This document shows, piece by piece, positions 40,047 to 52,800 of a stretch of DNA of 64,000 nt (within the stretch, counting starts at the first letter, position 1; every line of letters begins with the position of its first letter). The notes beneath the pieces were generated by a model. It did not search any database and was not told where the DNA came from. It was given only the letters and a program-made list of their open reading frames with translations. The stretch lies in contig CM039502.1 of the NCBI GenBank assembly GCA_022432975.1, positions 548,375-612,374 of the forward strand, in the 5' to 3' direction. Origin of the DNA: Begonia masoniana. Taxonomy: Eukaryota > Streptophyta > Magnoliopsida > Cucurbitales > Begoniaceae. Both the position numbers and the translations under genes were made by a program.

Positions 40047-43000
40047 ATGGATCTGGAAGGTGGAGTAAATGTAAACTGTGCTCAGGTGAGTTGGGTTTGA
40101 TCCAAAACAAACATTAACTTCTTCATTTTCTTTGATTTTGAACGACCCATTGTAGTTCTGTAATCAGGTTGTTTACTTATCAGTTGCAGACTCAATCGTG
40201 GAAGACAATACTTACTCTTGGCTATCAGAGCCTTGGAGTCGTCTATGGCGATTTAAGCACTTCTCCCCTCTACGTGTTTAGAAACACTTTCGCGGAAGGA
40301 GATATTGAACACACGGCTTCAAACGAAGAGATATACGGCGTTTTGTCCTTCGTTTTCTGGACTCTCACCATTATTCCTCTACTCAAATATGTTTTCATCG
40401 TTCTCAAGGCGGATGATAACGGCGAGGGAGGGACTTTTGCTCTCTACTCCTTACTCTGTCGACACGCCCAACTCGGGTCGTTGCCGAATGTTCAGGTAGC
40501 AGATGAGGAACTCGTGTACAAGAAGGATTCCATTAATTCACCTCCCCATGCAAGTTTTGCTTCCAAGCTGAAGTCCACTTTGGAAACTCATAGGGTTTTG
40601 CAGAGATTTTTGCTTGTCATGGCTTTGATTGGGACTTGTATGGTGATTGGCGATGGCATCCTCACACCAGCCATTTCTGGTAACCACAAGTTCATTAGTC
40701 ATGGGATTTGGATTTAGATTTGAAGTAGGAATGTTTTGGAAATTTATATGATTCGTGTTTGTTTGGAAGTGATTGAAAGTGGTTGACTTGTTGCAGTTTT
40801 ATCTGCGGTTTCGGGCATAGAATACACCATGGCCAAACAGCATCACAAATGTAAGATTCTTTACTTGCAGAATTCTATTTGGTAATCTCACTTTGCAAAT
40901 TGATGAATGCTCACAAAACTATGGTTTTGGTCTAGCATCAAATGGGTGTGATAATTATTTGATTCCTCTCTCTCTCTCCTTCTCTCTCTCTCTCTCTCTC
41001 TCTCTCTATGTTTTCTCTGAACTTGTGATGTTTTTGCAGATGTGGAAATCCCAGTTACATGCATCATATTGATAGGCCTGTTCGCCCTTCAACATTACGG
41101 CACGCACCGGGTCGGGTTCATGTTTGCTCCTATTGTAACCACCTGGCTTCTGTGCATTAGCACTATTGGACTTTACAATATTATTTACTGGAATCCACAC
41201 GTGTATCAAGCTCTGTCTCCTCATTACATGTTCCAATTTTTGAGGAAAACTCAACGAGGAGGTTGGGTGTCACTGGGCGGAATTTTGCTATGTATAACTG
41301 GTACGTGTAAAGAAATATATAATTGATTAAATTATTCTCAACTCACTAGAATAAGCTTTTGAGATTGTTGTTAATTTATCAGCCATAGGTACCAAATTCG
41401 AATCCCGACAACGTAAAAGAAATTAACTAAGAACCAATTAAGAAAGAAATGGCCTCAATCCACAAACTAAATCATTTGACATTGTTAGTCATTTATCAGT
41501 ATGTCGGCTGATATTTCCGGATTCATATCCTTCAGGTTCAGAGGCTATGTACGCCGATCTTGGTCACTTCTCTCAATTTTCAATTAAGGTAACATCATTT
41601 CGACTTGAAACAAATAAAAGAAAACCTTATGTTTATCTGATCTGTATGCCTTTATGTATGATTATGAATTGTTGTTGCAGCTTGCTTTCACCTTTATGGT
41701 TTACCCATCTTTGATTCTGGCTTACTTGGGGCAAGCTGCTTATCTTTCTCAAAATCATACTCTCCCAGATGATTATCGAATCGGTTTTTATGTATCTGTA
41801 CCAGGTAATCTTGTCTGACGTTTTATTGGAAGTCTAGTTTATTTCCATAGTTTATTATAAAATTTCATTTGACTTGCAGAGAAATTAAGATGGCCTGTTC
41901 TAGTAATTGCCATACTTGCTGCAGTAGTAGGAAGCCAAGCCATTATCACTGGAACTTTCTCCATCATTAAACAATGCTCTTCTTTAGGATGCTTCCCTAA
42001 AGTCAAAATAGTCCATACTTCATCGAAAATCCACGGTCAGATTTACATCCCGGAAATCAACTGGACCTTGATGCTGTTGTGTTTGGCCGTGACGATCGGT
42101 TTTAGAGACACCACGCGCTTAGGGAATGCTTCGGGTATGGTTTGGTCTGGTTAATCATCTTTCTTAGCTTTGTCTTGTGAAATTTCTCGAGATTAATATA
42201 ACTATGGTAGATCAAACTACATTGGTAGACCATGAAAATTACCTTAATAAAGAAGGGAATGACTTTTTTCTTTCATTTTATTTGGAGATTATCTGATTAT
42301 GTCCCTTTTCATTGACCAGGTTTGGCTGTCATTACAGTGATGTTGGTAACAACCTGCCTAATGTCTCTCGTCATCGTCCTTTGTTGGCATCAAAGTGTTC
42401 TTCTTGCAATTGGCTTCATATTCTTCTTCGGAACCATCGAAGCTCTCTACTTCTCAGCTTCTCTCATCAAGTTCCTTGAAGGAGCTTGGGTCCCAATCGC
42501 CCTCGCGTTATTCTTCTTGGTCGTCATGTACGTCTGGCATTATGGTACGCAAAAGAAGTACGAATTCGATTTAGAAAATAAAGTCTCCATTAATTGGCTT
42601 CTCAGTCTTGGGCCGAGTTTAGGTATAGTAAGAGTGCGGGGCATCGGCATTATAAACACCGAGCTCGAGTCAGGCATCCCAGCCATTTTTTCCCATTTTG
42701 TCACCAATCTTCCTGCCTTCCACCAAGTCCTCGTTTTTCTATGCATCAAATCCATCCCACTTGCTCATGTTAGACCCGAGGAGAGATTTCTCGTGGAACG
42801 TGTTGGCCCCCGCGAGTTTAGGCTCTACCGATGCGTCGTCCGATATGGATATCGCGATGTGCACAAGGACAATATTGAGTTTGAGAAAGATCTTCTATGT
42901 AGCATAGCAGAGTACATAAGGTCGGAAAGCATCAATAACAATGGCAGCAGAATTATAGGCAAGGAGGACAATAAAATGGCGGTTGTGGGGACTACTTCTA

Positions 43001-43377
43001 CCCACACGCACAGAATTCAAATGAAAGAAGATTACACAAATCTTGAAGATGTGGCTGGAACATCGGAGCTCCGAGAAATAAAATCTCCGCCGAAGCTCCA
43101 ACCGAGGAAAAGGGTGAGATTTATTTTGCCAGAGAGTCCGATAATCGACAGGGAGAATATGAACGAATTGAAGGACCTGATGGAAGCACGGGAGGCGGGA
43201 ATTGCGTATATTTTAGGACGGTCTCACATGAAAGCAAAGCATGGATCAAGCATGGTAAAAAAGCTTGTAATTAACTATGGCTACGAGTTCTTGAGAAAAA
43301 ACAGCAGAGAACCGAGCCACCCTCTTACTTTATCCCATGCATCCACTCTAGAAGTGGGGATGCTGTACAATGTTTAG
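40047..43377 (+). CDS. HAK/KUP/KT potassium transporter, KUP6/KUP8-like
   Basis: Eight exons: 40047-40085, 40184-40679, 40797-40850, 41040-41300, 41536-41588, 41681-41804, 41880-42134, 42320-43377; about 779 residues. Family signatures include [19 protein letters not shown] in the first membrane helix, [65 protein letters not shown] and [15 protein letters not shown]. About 12 membrane helices are expected, followed by a long cytosolic C-terminus with [21 protein letters not shown]. It carries out H+-coupled or facilitated K+ transport at plasma membrane or tonoplast. [18 protein letters not shown] points to the KUP6/KUP8 clade (K+ efflux in stomatal and growth control), but clade placement is from memory. 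Exon 2 could also begin six bases later with no frame change. All introns are GT-AG; no lesions. Confidence 0.93.
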
Positions 43378-44941
43378 ATAGAGATTATAGTGAGAGAAAG
43401 GATTCTTAGAGAGAGAATTTACTATATTTGGATATGATTTAGACACATACACTGGACTCACATTTTCTTTTTTCCATTTTTGGGCATACCTGTAAAATGT
43501 GATCCTAGTTTACAGAGTGTATAGCTTCTCATCCATCTTCAGCTCTTCTTCTCTGTTCATACTCATTATTTAGAAATACTGGGTTTGGGCCAGATCTGCT
43601 TGTAAGGCTGACCCGATTTGGAGAGCCTAACCGGGTAAACCCGGTTTCCATAACCCTGAATGGTCTCCACCAAACAATCGACTTTCCTACTATTACTCGA
43701 CCAGTCGACCTAATATGATCGTATTGATGCCGATGTCGTTGTTGAAGAATCCTTAAAAGGCAAAAAAAAAGGACAAATGGGAGGGGCATCTTATGAACAT
43801 AAAAAGCTTCTCTTTTCATACCCAAAACAAGCACCAATAAACCAAAGATGTAAACATCAAAGCAAATTGGCAAATGGTCCTCAAACTTTGATGTAGAGAA
43901 TTTGCTTCTTCTTAACCTAACTTGCTCCCCAAATGATATTGATAAAGACCCGACGTCATAGACTAGAGCCATTTTGAGCGACTTTTAATTACTACAGAGT
44001 TAGCGAGAAAATGTTCAGTCACGCGACATCGGTTTGATGCGTATAAGTTATGAGTTATGATTGTCAGGTAGACCATGTACATGACAATGTGCACCAACGT
44101 CAATTATATTATATTTGGTGGGCTCACCAAATACTGCCTCATTTCTCTCTAACTATAGAACTTCAACTTCAATAATTTCACTTTTTTCTGAATTACTACA
44201 TGAATTATTAAAGAGATTGTGTCACACTTTGTACTTATATCACCTACATGAATATCGTAGATCGAATTTAATTAAACTAATCAATAATTACCACAAGCTT
44301 GAAGTTTGGCTGACCAAGATTTTCATTTACAGTCAAAAATTTAAAATTCTTTTTGGAGTTATATTTTTTTGAATTTTACATTACAAAGAGTTGGTTATGT
44401 GAAGCAATTTGATTGGCTTAAAAGCTATTAATGATATTGGTTTGGCTCGTCCACGGATTTGAAGCCACGCAGAAGAACTATCAGAGCAGTAAGCACTACA
44501 CAGGCGCCATTAAAGGATTGAGAGTTCTTTAAAAGCAGCAATATAATATTGAACTGGAGAAGATAAAGATATCTGAAGGAGCACTAGAATCTAGCATCTG
44601 CAATAAAAAAAAGCGAGCATTAAGGCCATGGACAAGCGTAAACTTTGCCGATTATCAAACCAAAATGCTTGTATTTAATCAAAAGAAAGCTTTTGATTCT
44701 TTCACTCTCTGCCCACCTGAGCTTCTGCACTGGCCCCTCTACCTTTTTTCCCCCTCTTTCCCCATTGTCTCTTTCTTCTTTTCTTCCCCATTTACGATTC
44801 CTTTACACTTTGCTCTTGAAACGATAAGCCACTCTTTTCAGACCCTTTACTTTGCATAAGCTAGATTCATGAGTTAGGGTTTTGAGTAGCGTTGAGTGGC
44901 CTGGATCTCCCGTTTTTTTAGCTTTTTTGTAGTTGGATTCG
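43378..44941. other. Intergenic and leader of NHL-repeat gene
   Basis: No gene was recognised. The right end (about 44650-44941) is probably the NHL gene leader. Minus-strand open frames at 43529-43972 and 44803-45069 overlap flanks or true exons and lack family resemblance. Confidence 0.5.
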
Positions 44942-47234
44942 ATGAAATTAGTAATGGGTAAGAATGTACTGGTTTTGAGCTTCATCCTTCTGCTTCTATT
45001 TGGAGGTGTTTCTTCAGCTTCAGCCTCGCCTGCTAGTGAGTGAATCTTCAGCTTCGGCAGCCGCCTCATTTGCTCTCGTCTTACTTTCTTGTACTTGAGT
45101 TTACGTTTATGTTCTCTCTCTTTTTGTAGAGATTTTTGGTGGGGTTTTCTCCAATGCTGTGTCTATGCTCATGAAGCGGCTATGGTCATTCAAAACGACC
45201 ACCAAAACAGGCATAGATCTCGATCGCTTTCTTTACTTTCCATCTCAATCTTTTCTCTTCCTTAGTTTATGCGAAGATCTAATCTGAAATGCTGAAATCC
45301 CGAGATTTATTTTTCTAGCGATTTCTGGTCGTCCGATGATGAAGTTTGAGAGTGGGTATAATGTGGAGACTGTATTTGATGGAAGCAAGCTTGGCATTGA
45401 ACCTTACTCTGTTGAAGTTTTGCCTGGTGGGGAGCTTCTCATAATGGATTCAGCAAATAGTAACATCTACAGGATCTCTGCTTCTCTGTCTCTATGTAAG
45501 TTCTAAGTAGGTTTTAGTTTGATTGATGGAACTTGGTTAGGGGATTGATTAAATCCTCATTTCGTATGAAAATGTTGAATTCTGCATAATTATATGTTAA
45601 GCCTATTTTTCAAGTTCCATTTTTATTCCAGATTTTTTGTGCTCATAATTGTCCTGCATTTTAAGTAGGAAAACATAGTTGCGTTGATTTGATTGTTGTA
45701 TTTCTAAGTTCTGATTTTATTTTCGCTTAGTTTTTAAAGTTCATATTTATTCGACAAGATTCGTATTACCATGATTGACCTTCATTATCTTTGTCTAACC
45801 GTATCTTTAGTTGTATCATTCTGAACTTTAGACAGCAGGCCGAAGCTGGTTGCAGGTTCTGCTGAAGGATACTCTGGACATGTGGATGGGAAGGCTCGAG
45901 AGGCCAGGATGAACCACCCCAAAGGCCTCGCAGTTGACGATAGGGGAAACATTTATGTTGCTGACACAATGAATTTAGCTATCAGGAAGATAAGTGATTC
46001 TGGTATAAGCTGCTAATACACACTCTCCAAGTTTCTAAGTGAATAAATCTCGAGTTTATCACAAATTTAGACTGTTCCAATTATTTTTCTGGCAGGGGTA
46101 ACGACAATTGCTGGAGGCAAATGGGGATGGGGGGGTGGCCACGTCGATGGGCCAAGTGAGGATTCAAAGTTCTCAAACGACTTTGATGTTGTATATATCG
46201 GAAGTAGTTGCTCGCTTCTCGTCGTAGACAGAGGAAATCGTGCAATTCGGGAGATTCAACTTCATTTCGATGATTGTGCTTATCAATACGGCAGTGGTTT
46301 TCCAGTGGGTAAGTAAATTTTGAATATTTTTTCACTAACATTTATGGGACAGCTGCTCTGAACTCTACTCTTTTCTGCATTGTTGTACATAGGAATAGCA
46401 ATGCTTGTCGGTGCTGGCTTATTTGGCTATATTCTGGCATTCCTGCAATGTAGAATGACCTCTTTTGGCAACTCACAGAATGTGAGAACATTTTTCTTCG
46501 AACTTGAAATTCTTGGGATTTATCGATTAGAAGTTTTTCCTGCTTTGAAATATTCTTCGACAATTTATCTTTGTATCGAGCAGGGTCCGATGAAGACAAA
46601 CATTCCACCAAATTCATATCAGAAGCCTCTGAAATCTGTCAGGCCACCATTAATCCCTTCGGAAGAAGAGTCGGAGAAGCAAGAAGAAGGTTTTTTCATT
46701 TCCGCAGGAAAGCTTGTCGCCAACACAGGGACATCCGTCTTAGAAATTCTGGGAGGGATTTTTCCGGGCCTGAAAAAGAAGTCGTCAAGCTACAAATACG
46801 ATATCCAACAACAACAACAATACTCCAATTCTTGGCCTCTACAGGAAAGTTTTGTAATACCAAACGAAGATGAACCCCCTTCGATTGAAACGAGAACTCC
46901 CACCCCTCGGAAAACCTATGCTTTCATGTCTAAAGATGCTGACAAAATGCACCAACTGAGGCAAAGCAAGGCATTCTATAACGGGTGGGATGGCGATAAG
47001 CCACATCCACAGCAAAAACAGCAGCACCATCATCAGTATCTTTCATCGATCCCACATACTTACTACGAGAGGAGCCACGAGAGGACCAACGAGATTGTTT
47101 TTGGGGCCGTTCAGGAACTTGACAGGAAAGGAGAATCGTCTGTTATAAGATCTGTTGATTACGCCGATCCTGGGTTTGAGCATCATAATATTCGGGCGCG
47201 AAGTGCTTCGATGGGCTATAACCATGTTTATTGA
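44942..47234 (+). CDS. NHL-repeat membrane protein
   Basis: Seven exons: 44942-45035, 45130-45210, 45319-45495, 45832-46002, 46096-46308, 46393-46481, 46584-47234; about 491 residues. It starts with a signal peptide (VLVLSFILLLLFGGVSS). The beta-propeller NHL repeats follow: PYSVEVLPGGELLIMDSANS, HPKGLAVDDRGNIYVADTMN and FDVVYIGSSCSLLVVDRGNR. Then comes a membrane segment GIAMLVGAGLFGYILAFLQC and a low-complexity cytosolic tail with QQQQQ and His-rich stretches. This is the plant NHL family typified by At1g70280 and At5g14890; its biochemical role is unsettled. Intron 2 (45211-45318) must use a GC donor (ACAG|GCATAG) to give KTTTKT-AISGRP in phase; no GT nearby fits. A start at 44954 is also possible. 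Confidence 0.9.
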
Positions 47235-48149
47235 TGAGTATCTTCACTGGTTCAGCCCCTATAGGCTATATAGTAGGATTATCAAATTTTAGATTTTGGT
47301 TGGTATGGAATTGGCCAGGCTTAATTCATGGGTCTGTATTTTGGCTTTGAATTGTCAGTAGATGATTTTCTTTATTGTATTGAACTCTTTGCAAAAGTAA
47401 AGAGAAACTACATATATAACCAGAGATTTCTATATGTACGTATAAACATGTACTGAGAAACTACGTCGTTTAGGAATCCCGTCACTCACAAGATGGATTG
47501 CCACAATCACCGTCTTTGGAGGCTCTATGTCTACGTTGGCCATACTCTCTGATTGAATTTAGGCTCGACTACTGCTCGTGAAGTCTTAGTTCAATCAGGT
47601 ACAATATTTTCGATTTTCCGGATTAAAACATCCCAATTGAAGAAAAATCAAAACAGCAAAATAGTGAAAAAAATGTAAGAGTTGGATCCTATATCTACTC
47701 TTCTCACTGTCTTAAACGGCTTCAAGCTGGTCCACGTACTGATATCTCGATCTTTCAGAGAAGCACGACGACATGGTCTTAATCACCGACAAACCAACGT
47801 TGGCCTGTGGAGCTTCACTCTCTAGGCGCGACTGGTTTTCGCTATGTTGGAGTACTCTCTCTCGTCCTTGAATTCGGCGATGTCTTTTATTAACTTAATC
47901 TTCGCTTAGTTCATTGATCTTGAGCATGAGATGCCAATATTTCAATTTAATAATCAAATATAATGATATAAAATAAGATATTAAACTGTTCTGAGATGAT
48001 GAAGTTGGACGACTCTGCTCCTCAATTCAAACAAGAATAAATCTCCATTAAAGCATTGCTGTAATTTCCAAAATATTATCAATCATGTAACGAACAAAAA
48101 GCTCATAAAGAAAAACTTAGTAAGAAGCTTAAGAAAAGTTGAGAGTTTT
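47235..48149. other. Intergenic, no gene seen
   Basis: Convergent gap between the NHL-repeat gene and the minus-strand HLH gene. It holds their 3' UTRs. No other feature was recognised. Confidence 0.5.
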
Positions 48150-48386
48150 TCAGGGTTTGCAAACTTTGGACAACGCTCGGAGAAGATCAAGTTGTGACCT
48201 TAAATGCAAGATGTAATTGGCTGTACTTATAAAAAGCTGGTCTGCATTTAATCTTCTTCCTCCTGGTACGAGCTTCTGCAACTTCTTCACCTTCTTTTGC
48301 ACCGAGCCAGAACGTCTCGTTTTCCTTCGCCCTTTTTGCCAGTTTGTCAGATTGGAAAACCCTTTGCATTCATTCGAGGATTCCAT
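48150..48386 (-). CDS. Small atypical HLH transcriptional regulator (PAR1/IBH1/UPBEAT1-like)
   Basis: A single-exon frame of 78 residues. After a basic stretch (KGRRKTRRS) comes a helix-loop-helix, VQKKVKKLQKLVPGGRRLNA then QLFISTANYILHLRSQLDLL, ending ALSKVCKP at the C-terminus. The PGG loop and the TAxYILxL helix 2 are typical of the atypical plant bHLH group (PAR1/PAR2, IBH1, UPBEAT1). The basic region lacks the His-Glu-Arg contacts for E-box binding, so it probably heterodimerises with true bHLH factors and titrates them in light, brassinosteroid or ROS-linked growth control. Which subgroup it belongs to cannot be settled by eye. The upstream side carries a long AG microsatellite at 48456-48493. 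Confidence 0.85.
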   Translation of the reverse strand: MESSNECKGFSNLTNWQKGRRKTRRSGSVQKKVKKLQKLVPGGRRLNADQLFISTANYILHLRSQLDLLRALSKVCKP

Positions 48387-48450
48387 TGATTGACGATAAG
48401 GCCAATGCAGAATAGAATAAAGTTTACAGAGAGTATTTATAATCTGTTTG

Positions 48451-48455
<5 letters not shown>

Positions 48456-48493
<38 letters not shown>
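48456..48493. repeat. (AG)n microsatellite
   Basis: About 19 uninterrupted AG units, roughly 70 bp upstream of the start of the minus-strand HLH gene, so in its leader or proximal promoter. A shorter AG tract lies at 48606-48622. Confidence 0.95.
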
Positions 48494-48495
<2 letters not shown>

Positions 48496-48760
48496 TTAAT
48501 GATGGAGAGGGAATGGGTGAGGTTCTAAAGCTGTCTAGTTTTTATATACATGTATGATTTCCCATGTGAGCCTAGCCATGACCTTTTGGATTTAACCTAG
48601 TTTATGAGAGAGAGAGAGAGAGCTTAATTACTTTCAAAACGTAAGCTTTAAGACATGACATACTACAAATATTACTATTTTATAGTTTTCAAGTTTCCCT
48701 TTCCATGGATTCAATACCTTTGCTTTCTACGACTTGGGAAGCGTCTGATATCATGCTTAG

Positions 48761-48970
48761 ACCATCCTACAACCGTCCGATTACCTTAACCACGTTCTGA
48801 TCTTCAATCAGAAGGCTAATAATGTCAAGGGCCCCCTCAAGGTGACTGGTGCACCATGTGTGATGTCGTGGCATTACCGCCTGGTTATGTCCACCCTGAT
48901 TAAAGATGGAGCTGGGTTCGGCCTGTTCTTCAAGTTCGTGGGTGATGTGATCAAAGCCGTCAGAAGTTAG
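48761..48970 (+). other. Open coding-like fragment, unidentified
   Basis: An open stretch of about 69 codons without a suitable ATG, between stops at 48758 and 48968-48970. It uses many C/G-ending codons (CTG, CTC, GTG, AAG) in an otherwise AT-rich intergenic region and encodes a plausible protein tail including VKGPLKVTGAP and FGLFFKFVGDVIKAVRS. I do not recognise the family. It may be a gene relic or an unannotated exon. No splice partner was found. Confidence 0.3.
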
Positions 48971-49875
48971 AAGGCATGGCCCACTAACAAGTTGAGAAAC
49001 ATTCTCAGCGGTAGATCTCTCTTACATCTCCGTAATCGTCATGGTTCACTCTTGGCAGACGATATTCCATTTACTCTATAATTTCTCTTCATCTATGACA
49101 CTTATATTTATCAATTCAATAATGTTGTATTATTTCATTTTAATTATTTACTTATAACGTGACACAATTATTTTATGAATAAAAAAATGATCTTTAATAC
49201 GTCTTGAAATAAACGAGATAATTTGGACGATGGTAACGAGCCCATCCACAGCTACACTCCATAGTGTGCATGTGGTTGGCCAACTCATTGATCTTGACTG
49301 TTCATTATAAGTTGTAGTTGGACGTCCTCATATGGCTAAACATCACCTCCAAAAAAAAAAAAACCTCCTCTATGTTACCTAACACATTCAAAACTAGTCA
49401 GGTTGATTATAACGAATGAATTAATAATACACAGACGGGACATTAAAACGTAAGATTCAAGTATACTTCCAGCATCATAAAATCAAATTAGATTCGTCTT
49501 TTATCGACGCCGGCTAGTTGGCGGGGAAAACGTTAAAGGAGAGAAGAAACAAATGGATATTTTGAAATAAACTAAAATAGGGTTTGTGTGGGAAATGTGG
49601 GAAATGATTTGGAGGTTGGGAGTCCAAGTGGTGTGGGCCTGCGGAGGCTCGACTGAGTGGACCTGCTGGGGTGGGACTGGATTGCACATGTGATTCGTCC
49701 TCTTCTAGGCTTTGTCACCACTCTCTACGTTGTCTGGGCTTTGAGCTCATTCGGCCCATTAATATATATGGGCTTTTACCTCATTAAGCCCATTAAAATT
49801 TATCTTCTAAAACCATAAACCTCGAAAGAACGAGGCCTTCGTAGACTCCGAAGCCCAAGCCGAAGTAGATGGTAC
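48971..49875. other. Intergenic upstream of the ThrRS pseudogene
   Basis: No gene was recognised. A poly-A run (49353-49363) and AT-rich DNA lie in the left part. GC-richer sequence from about 49600 precedes the ThrRS-like first exon. Confidence 0.5.
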
Positions 49876-52800
49876 ATGTTATTGTGCTCGCCAATCGGAA
49901 GAGCTCTCGCTTTCCGATTTCTCCGTCGCTCCTCCCCCGCCTGTGCCTTCATTTCTCCGCTGCTCCCTTCTGAAGCATCTCTCCGCCGTTTTTGCTCCTC
50001 TTTTCCGCCCTCGGTGGCTACGATGGCGGCAGGGAATTTCAAAGATGTTGGACTACCTCAAAGTTATAGTTCCCAACCGCATTCAGCTCTTTGAGTCCAT
50101 CAAAGCTCAGCAGCTTGCTCATCGTCAGTCACTCTTTTCGCATTCCATCAAGTATGCCTGTGGGAATTTCGTATTGTTAGCTAGCTCAAGCGGTTATGTG
50201 TCGTTTTTATTTTGATTTGTCTATTTTATAGGATTACTTTGCCGGACGGAACGGTGGAGGAAGGCAAGAAGTGGCAAACAACTCCATTTGTCTATTTTAT
50301 AGGATTACTTTGCCGGACGGAACGGTGAAGGAAGGTAAGAAGTGGCAAACAACTCCATTTGATATTGCGAAGGAACTTTCAAAAAGTTTGGCGGCAAACG
50401 CTCTGATTTCTCAAGTGGACGGAGTTTTGTGGGACATGAATAGGCCGCTAGAGAGTGACTGCGAGCTAAAGATTTTCAGTTTCAATACCGACGAAGGGCG
50501 TGATACGTTTTGGCATTCCAGTGCTCATATACTTGGACAGGCGTTCGCATTAACCTATATTCGTATGCATTGAATAATGTAGCTCAGTGAGAAAAAAAAT
50601 TCAACCTTTTGTTGGACTGAGCCTTTTTTTTTTTCGAGTACAGTCACTAGAGATGGAATACACAAACTTTACACTTGGACCTTGCACCAATAGAGGAGAG
50701 GTGGTGACATCTTCCATTGTTGATATATGAAATGATAATCGCATAGAGAAACTTCTTTTTTTTTTTTTTTTGGTGTTTCCTTTCTTTTCGCGTCATATTA
50801 TCTTTTTCTTACAAATTTTGGAATGCTGAATTGCTGATGCAGGGGTTCTATTATGATGCATTTTACGGTGATTTAGGCTCGAACGATGACCATTTAAAAA
50901 AAATTGAGGCGGGGGCACTGAAGGCTTTTGCGGTATAGTATCTTTAGCTAGTCAAAAGAAAATGTGTTCTTATTACTGCAAATGTGTTTTTAAAACATGC
51001 ATGGATTTTTCAATGAAAACACGTTAGAGTGATTTTTATTTATAAATTTATCTTCCTTTTACTGGTTACGAATTCTGTCATATAATGTTTCAGGACTTGA
51101 TTCGTTATTGTTGTGCGTGCTTGCAATCATGGCAAAGGTTTATTCATTAAAATTTTATATGCTTTATTTCTACAATAGGAGAAACAGCCATTTGAGCGCA
51201 TTGAAGTAGCAAGGCAACAGGCACTTGAGATGTTTTCAGAAAATAATTTTAAGGCAAGTTAAATCTACCAGTGTTTTTATTTTTAGGGCCATGACACTTC
51301 ATCACATCCATGTTTCATATTTGAGTTTTTGGGTCCTACATTTTGACTATTTATCAGGTTGAGATTATCAAAGATTTGCCAGAAGACAAGACTATAACAG
51401 TATATAGATGTGGCCCTCTTGTTGATTTATGTCGTGGCCCCCACATACCAAACACATCCTTCGTGAAGGCAATTGCATGTCTGAAGGTGATGAGTTCACA
51501 GTATATAAGTCTTATTTGAGATTAGTTTGGAATCTTGTTCTTTTTCTTTAGCTTTGAACTTGATTTTCCAGGCTTCATCAGCCTATTGGAGGGGAAATAA
51601 GAAAGACCGCGAAAGCTTACAAAGAGTTTATGGTATATCTTATCCTGATCAAAAAAGTTTGAAGGTGATTTTCTTTATTTGGTTTTTCATATACGTAGTC
51701 TATTCTTTTGTCAAAGTTCACTTATTGATTATTCTTCTATTAGTAGGCAATGTGTATATTAGCTTTTGCTTCAAGAAGTATGCATCGCTGTAATATTTAT
51801 TATTGCAGAATATGGTGTTCCATTTTTCAGATTCAAAACCAATTGCGAAGTGATGATAGTGAAATGTAGTTAAACTTTTGGGCTTAGCTTATAAATATGT
51901 TTGACTTGTTGGGAACTTTTGTTAATAAGATACGTCATGCTTTATTTTATGTTTTCCAGTGACATTGTTTTGATCTTGATATCTCATCACAGGAATATCT
52001 TAATATGTTGGAAGAAGCCAAGAAGTATGACCATCGGTTGTTGGGTACAAAACAAGAGCTTTTCGTTTGCCACCCACTCAGGTGATATACATGTTTTTTT
52101 TTTCTTTTCTGATGGGCTTATGTGATCTGGATGATTGTAACATTCATTGTCTCCATCATTTGTTATTTCCAGCCCAGGAAGTTGGTTCTTTCTCCCTCAC
52201 GGGGATAGAGTCTACAACAAACTGATGGAGTTTATACGGGCTCAATACAGAGATAGAGGTTATGAAGAGGTTCTTAGTAAATGTTAGAATAATTTGTAAA
52301 TTGTGGTAATCTTCGTTTACCAGGATTTGCTTACTTTATCCTGCTCTTATTTATAGGTTTTATCTCCAAATATGTACAACATGCAACTTTGGGAAACATC
52401 TGGTCATGCTGCAAATTACAAGGAGAATATGTTGGTGCTCTGACTGGACTTACCCGTGTGTGCGGAGGTTTCAACAGGTAATTTGGTGTCATTTAATTGA
52501 TCTTGTCCCATGATGTGATATTTAAGTTATTAGTTTCTCATTGAGGATCTCCTTTTTACTAGCTTCTGATTTCCTGACAAGCTTAAATAAAAATTTCCTT
52601 GCAGGATGATGCTCATATATTCTGCTCAAAGTCTCAGATAAGTTACATTTAATTGAGCTGCATAATATAAACAGGATAATGGAAGGAGTTGTTAAGACTA
52701 GACCCATTTTTGTATATGCCACTATGTCTGTTATACTCTGTTTTGTAGATAAAAGATGAAGTGAGGGGCGTCTTAGAATTCATCAAATATATCTACAACG

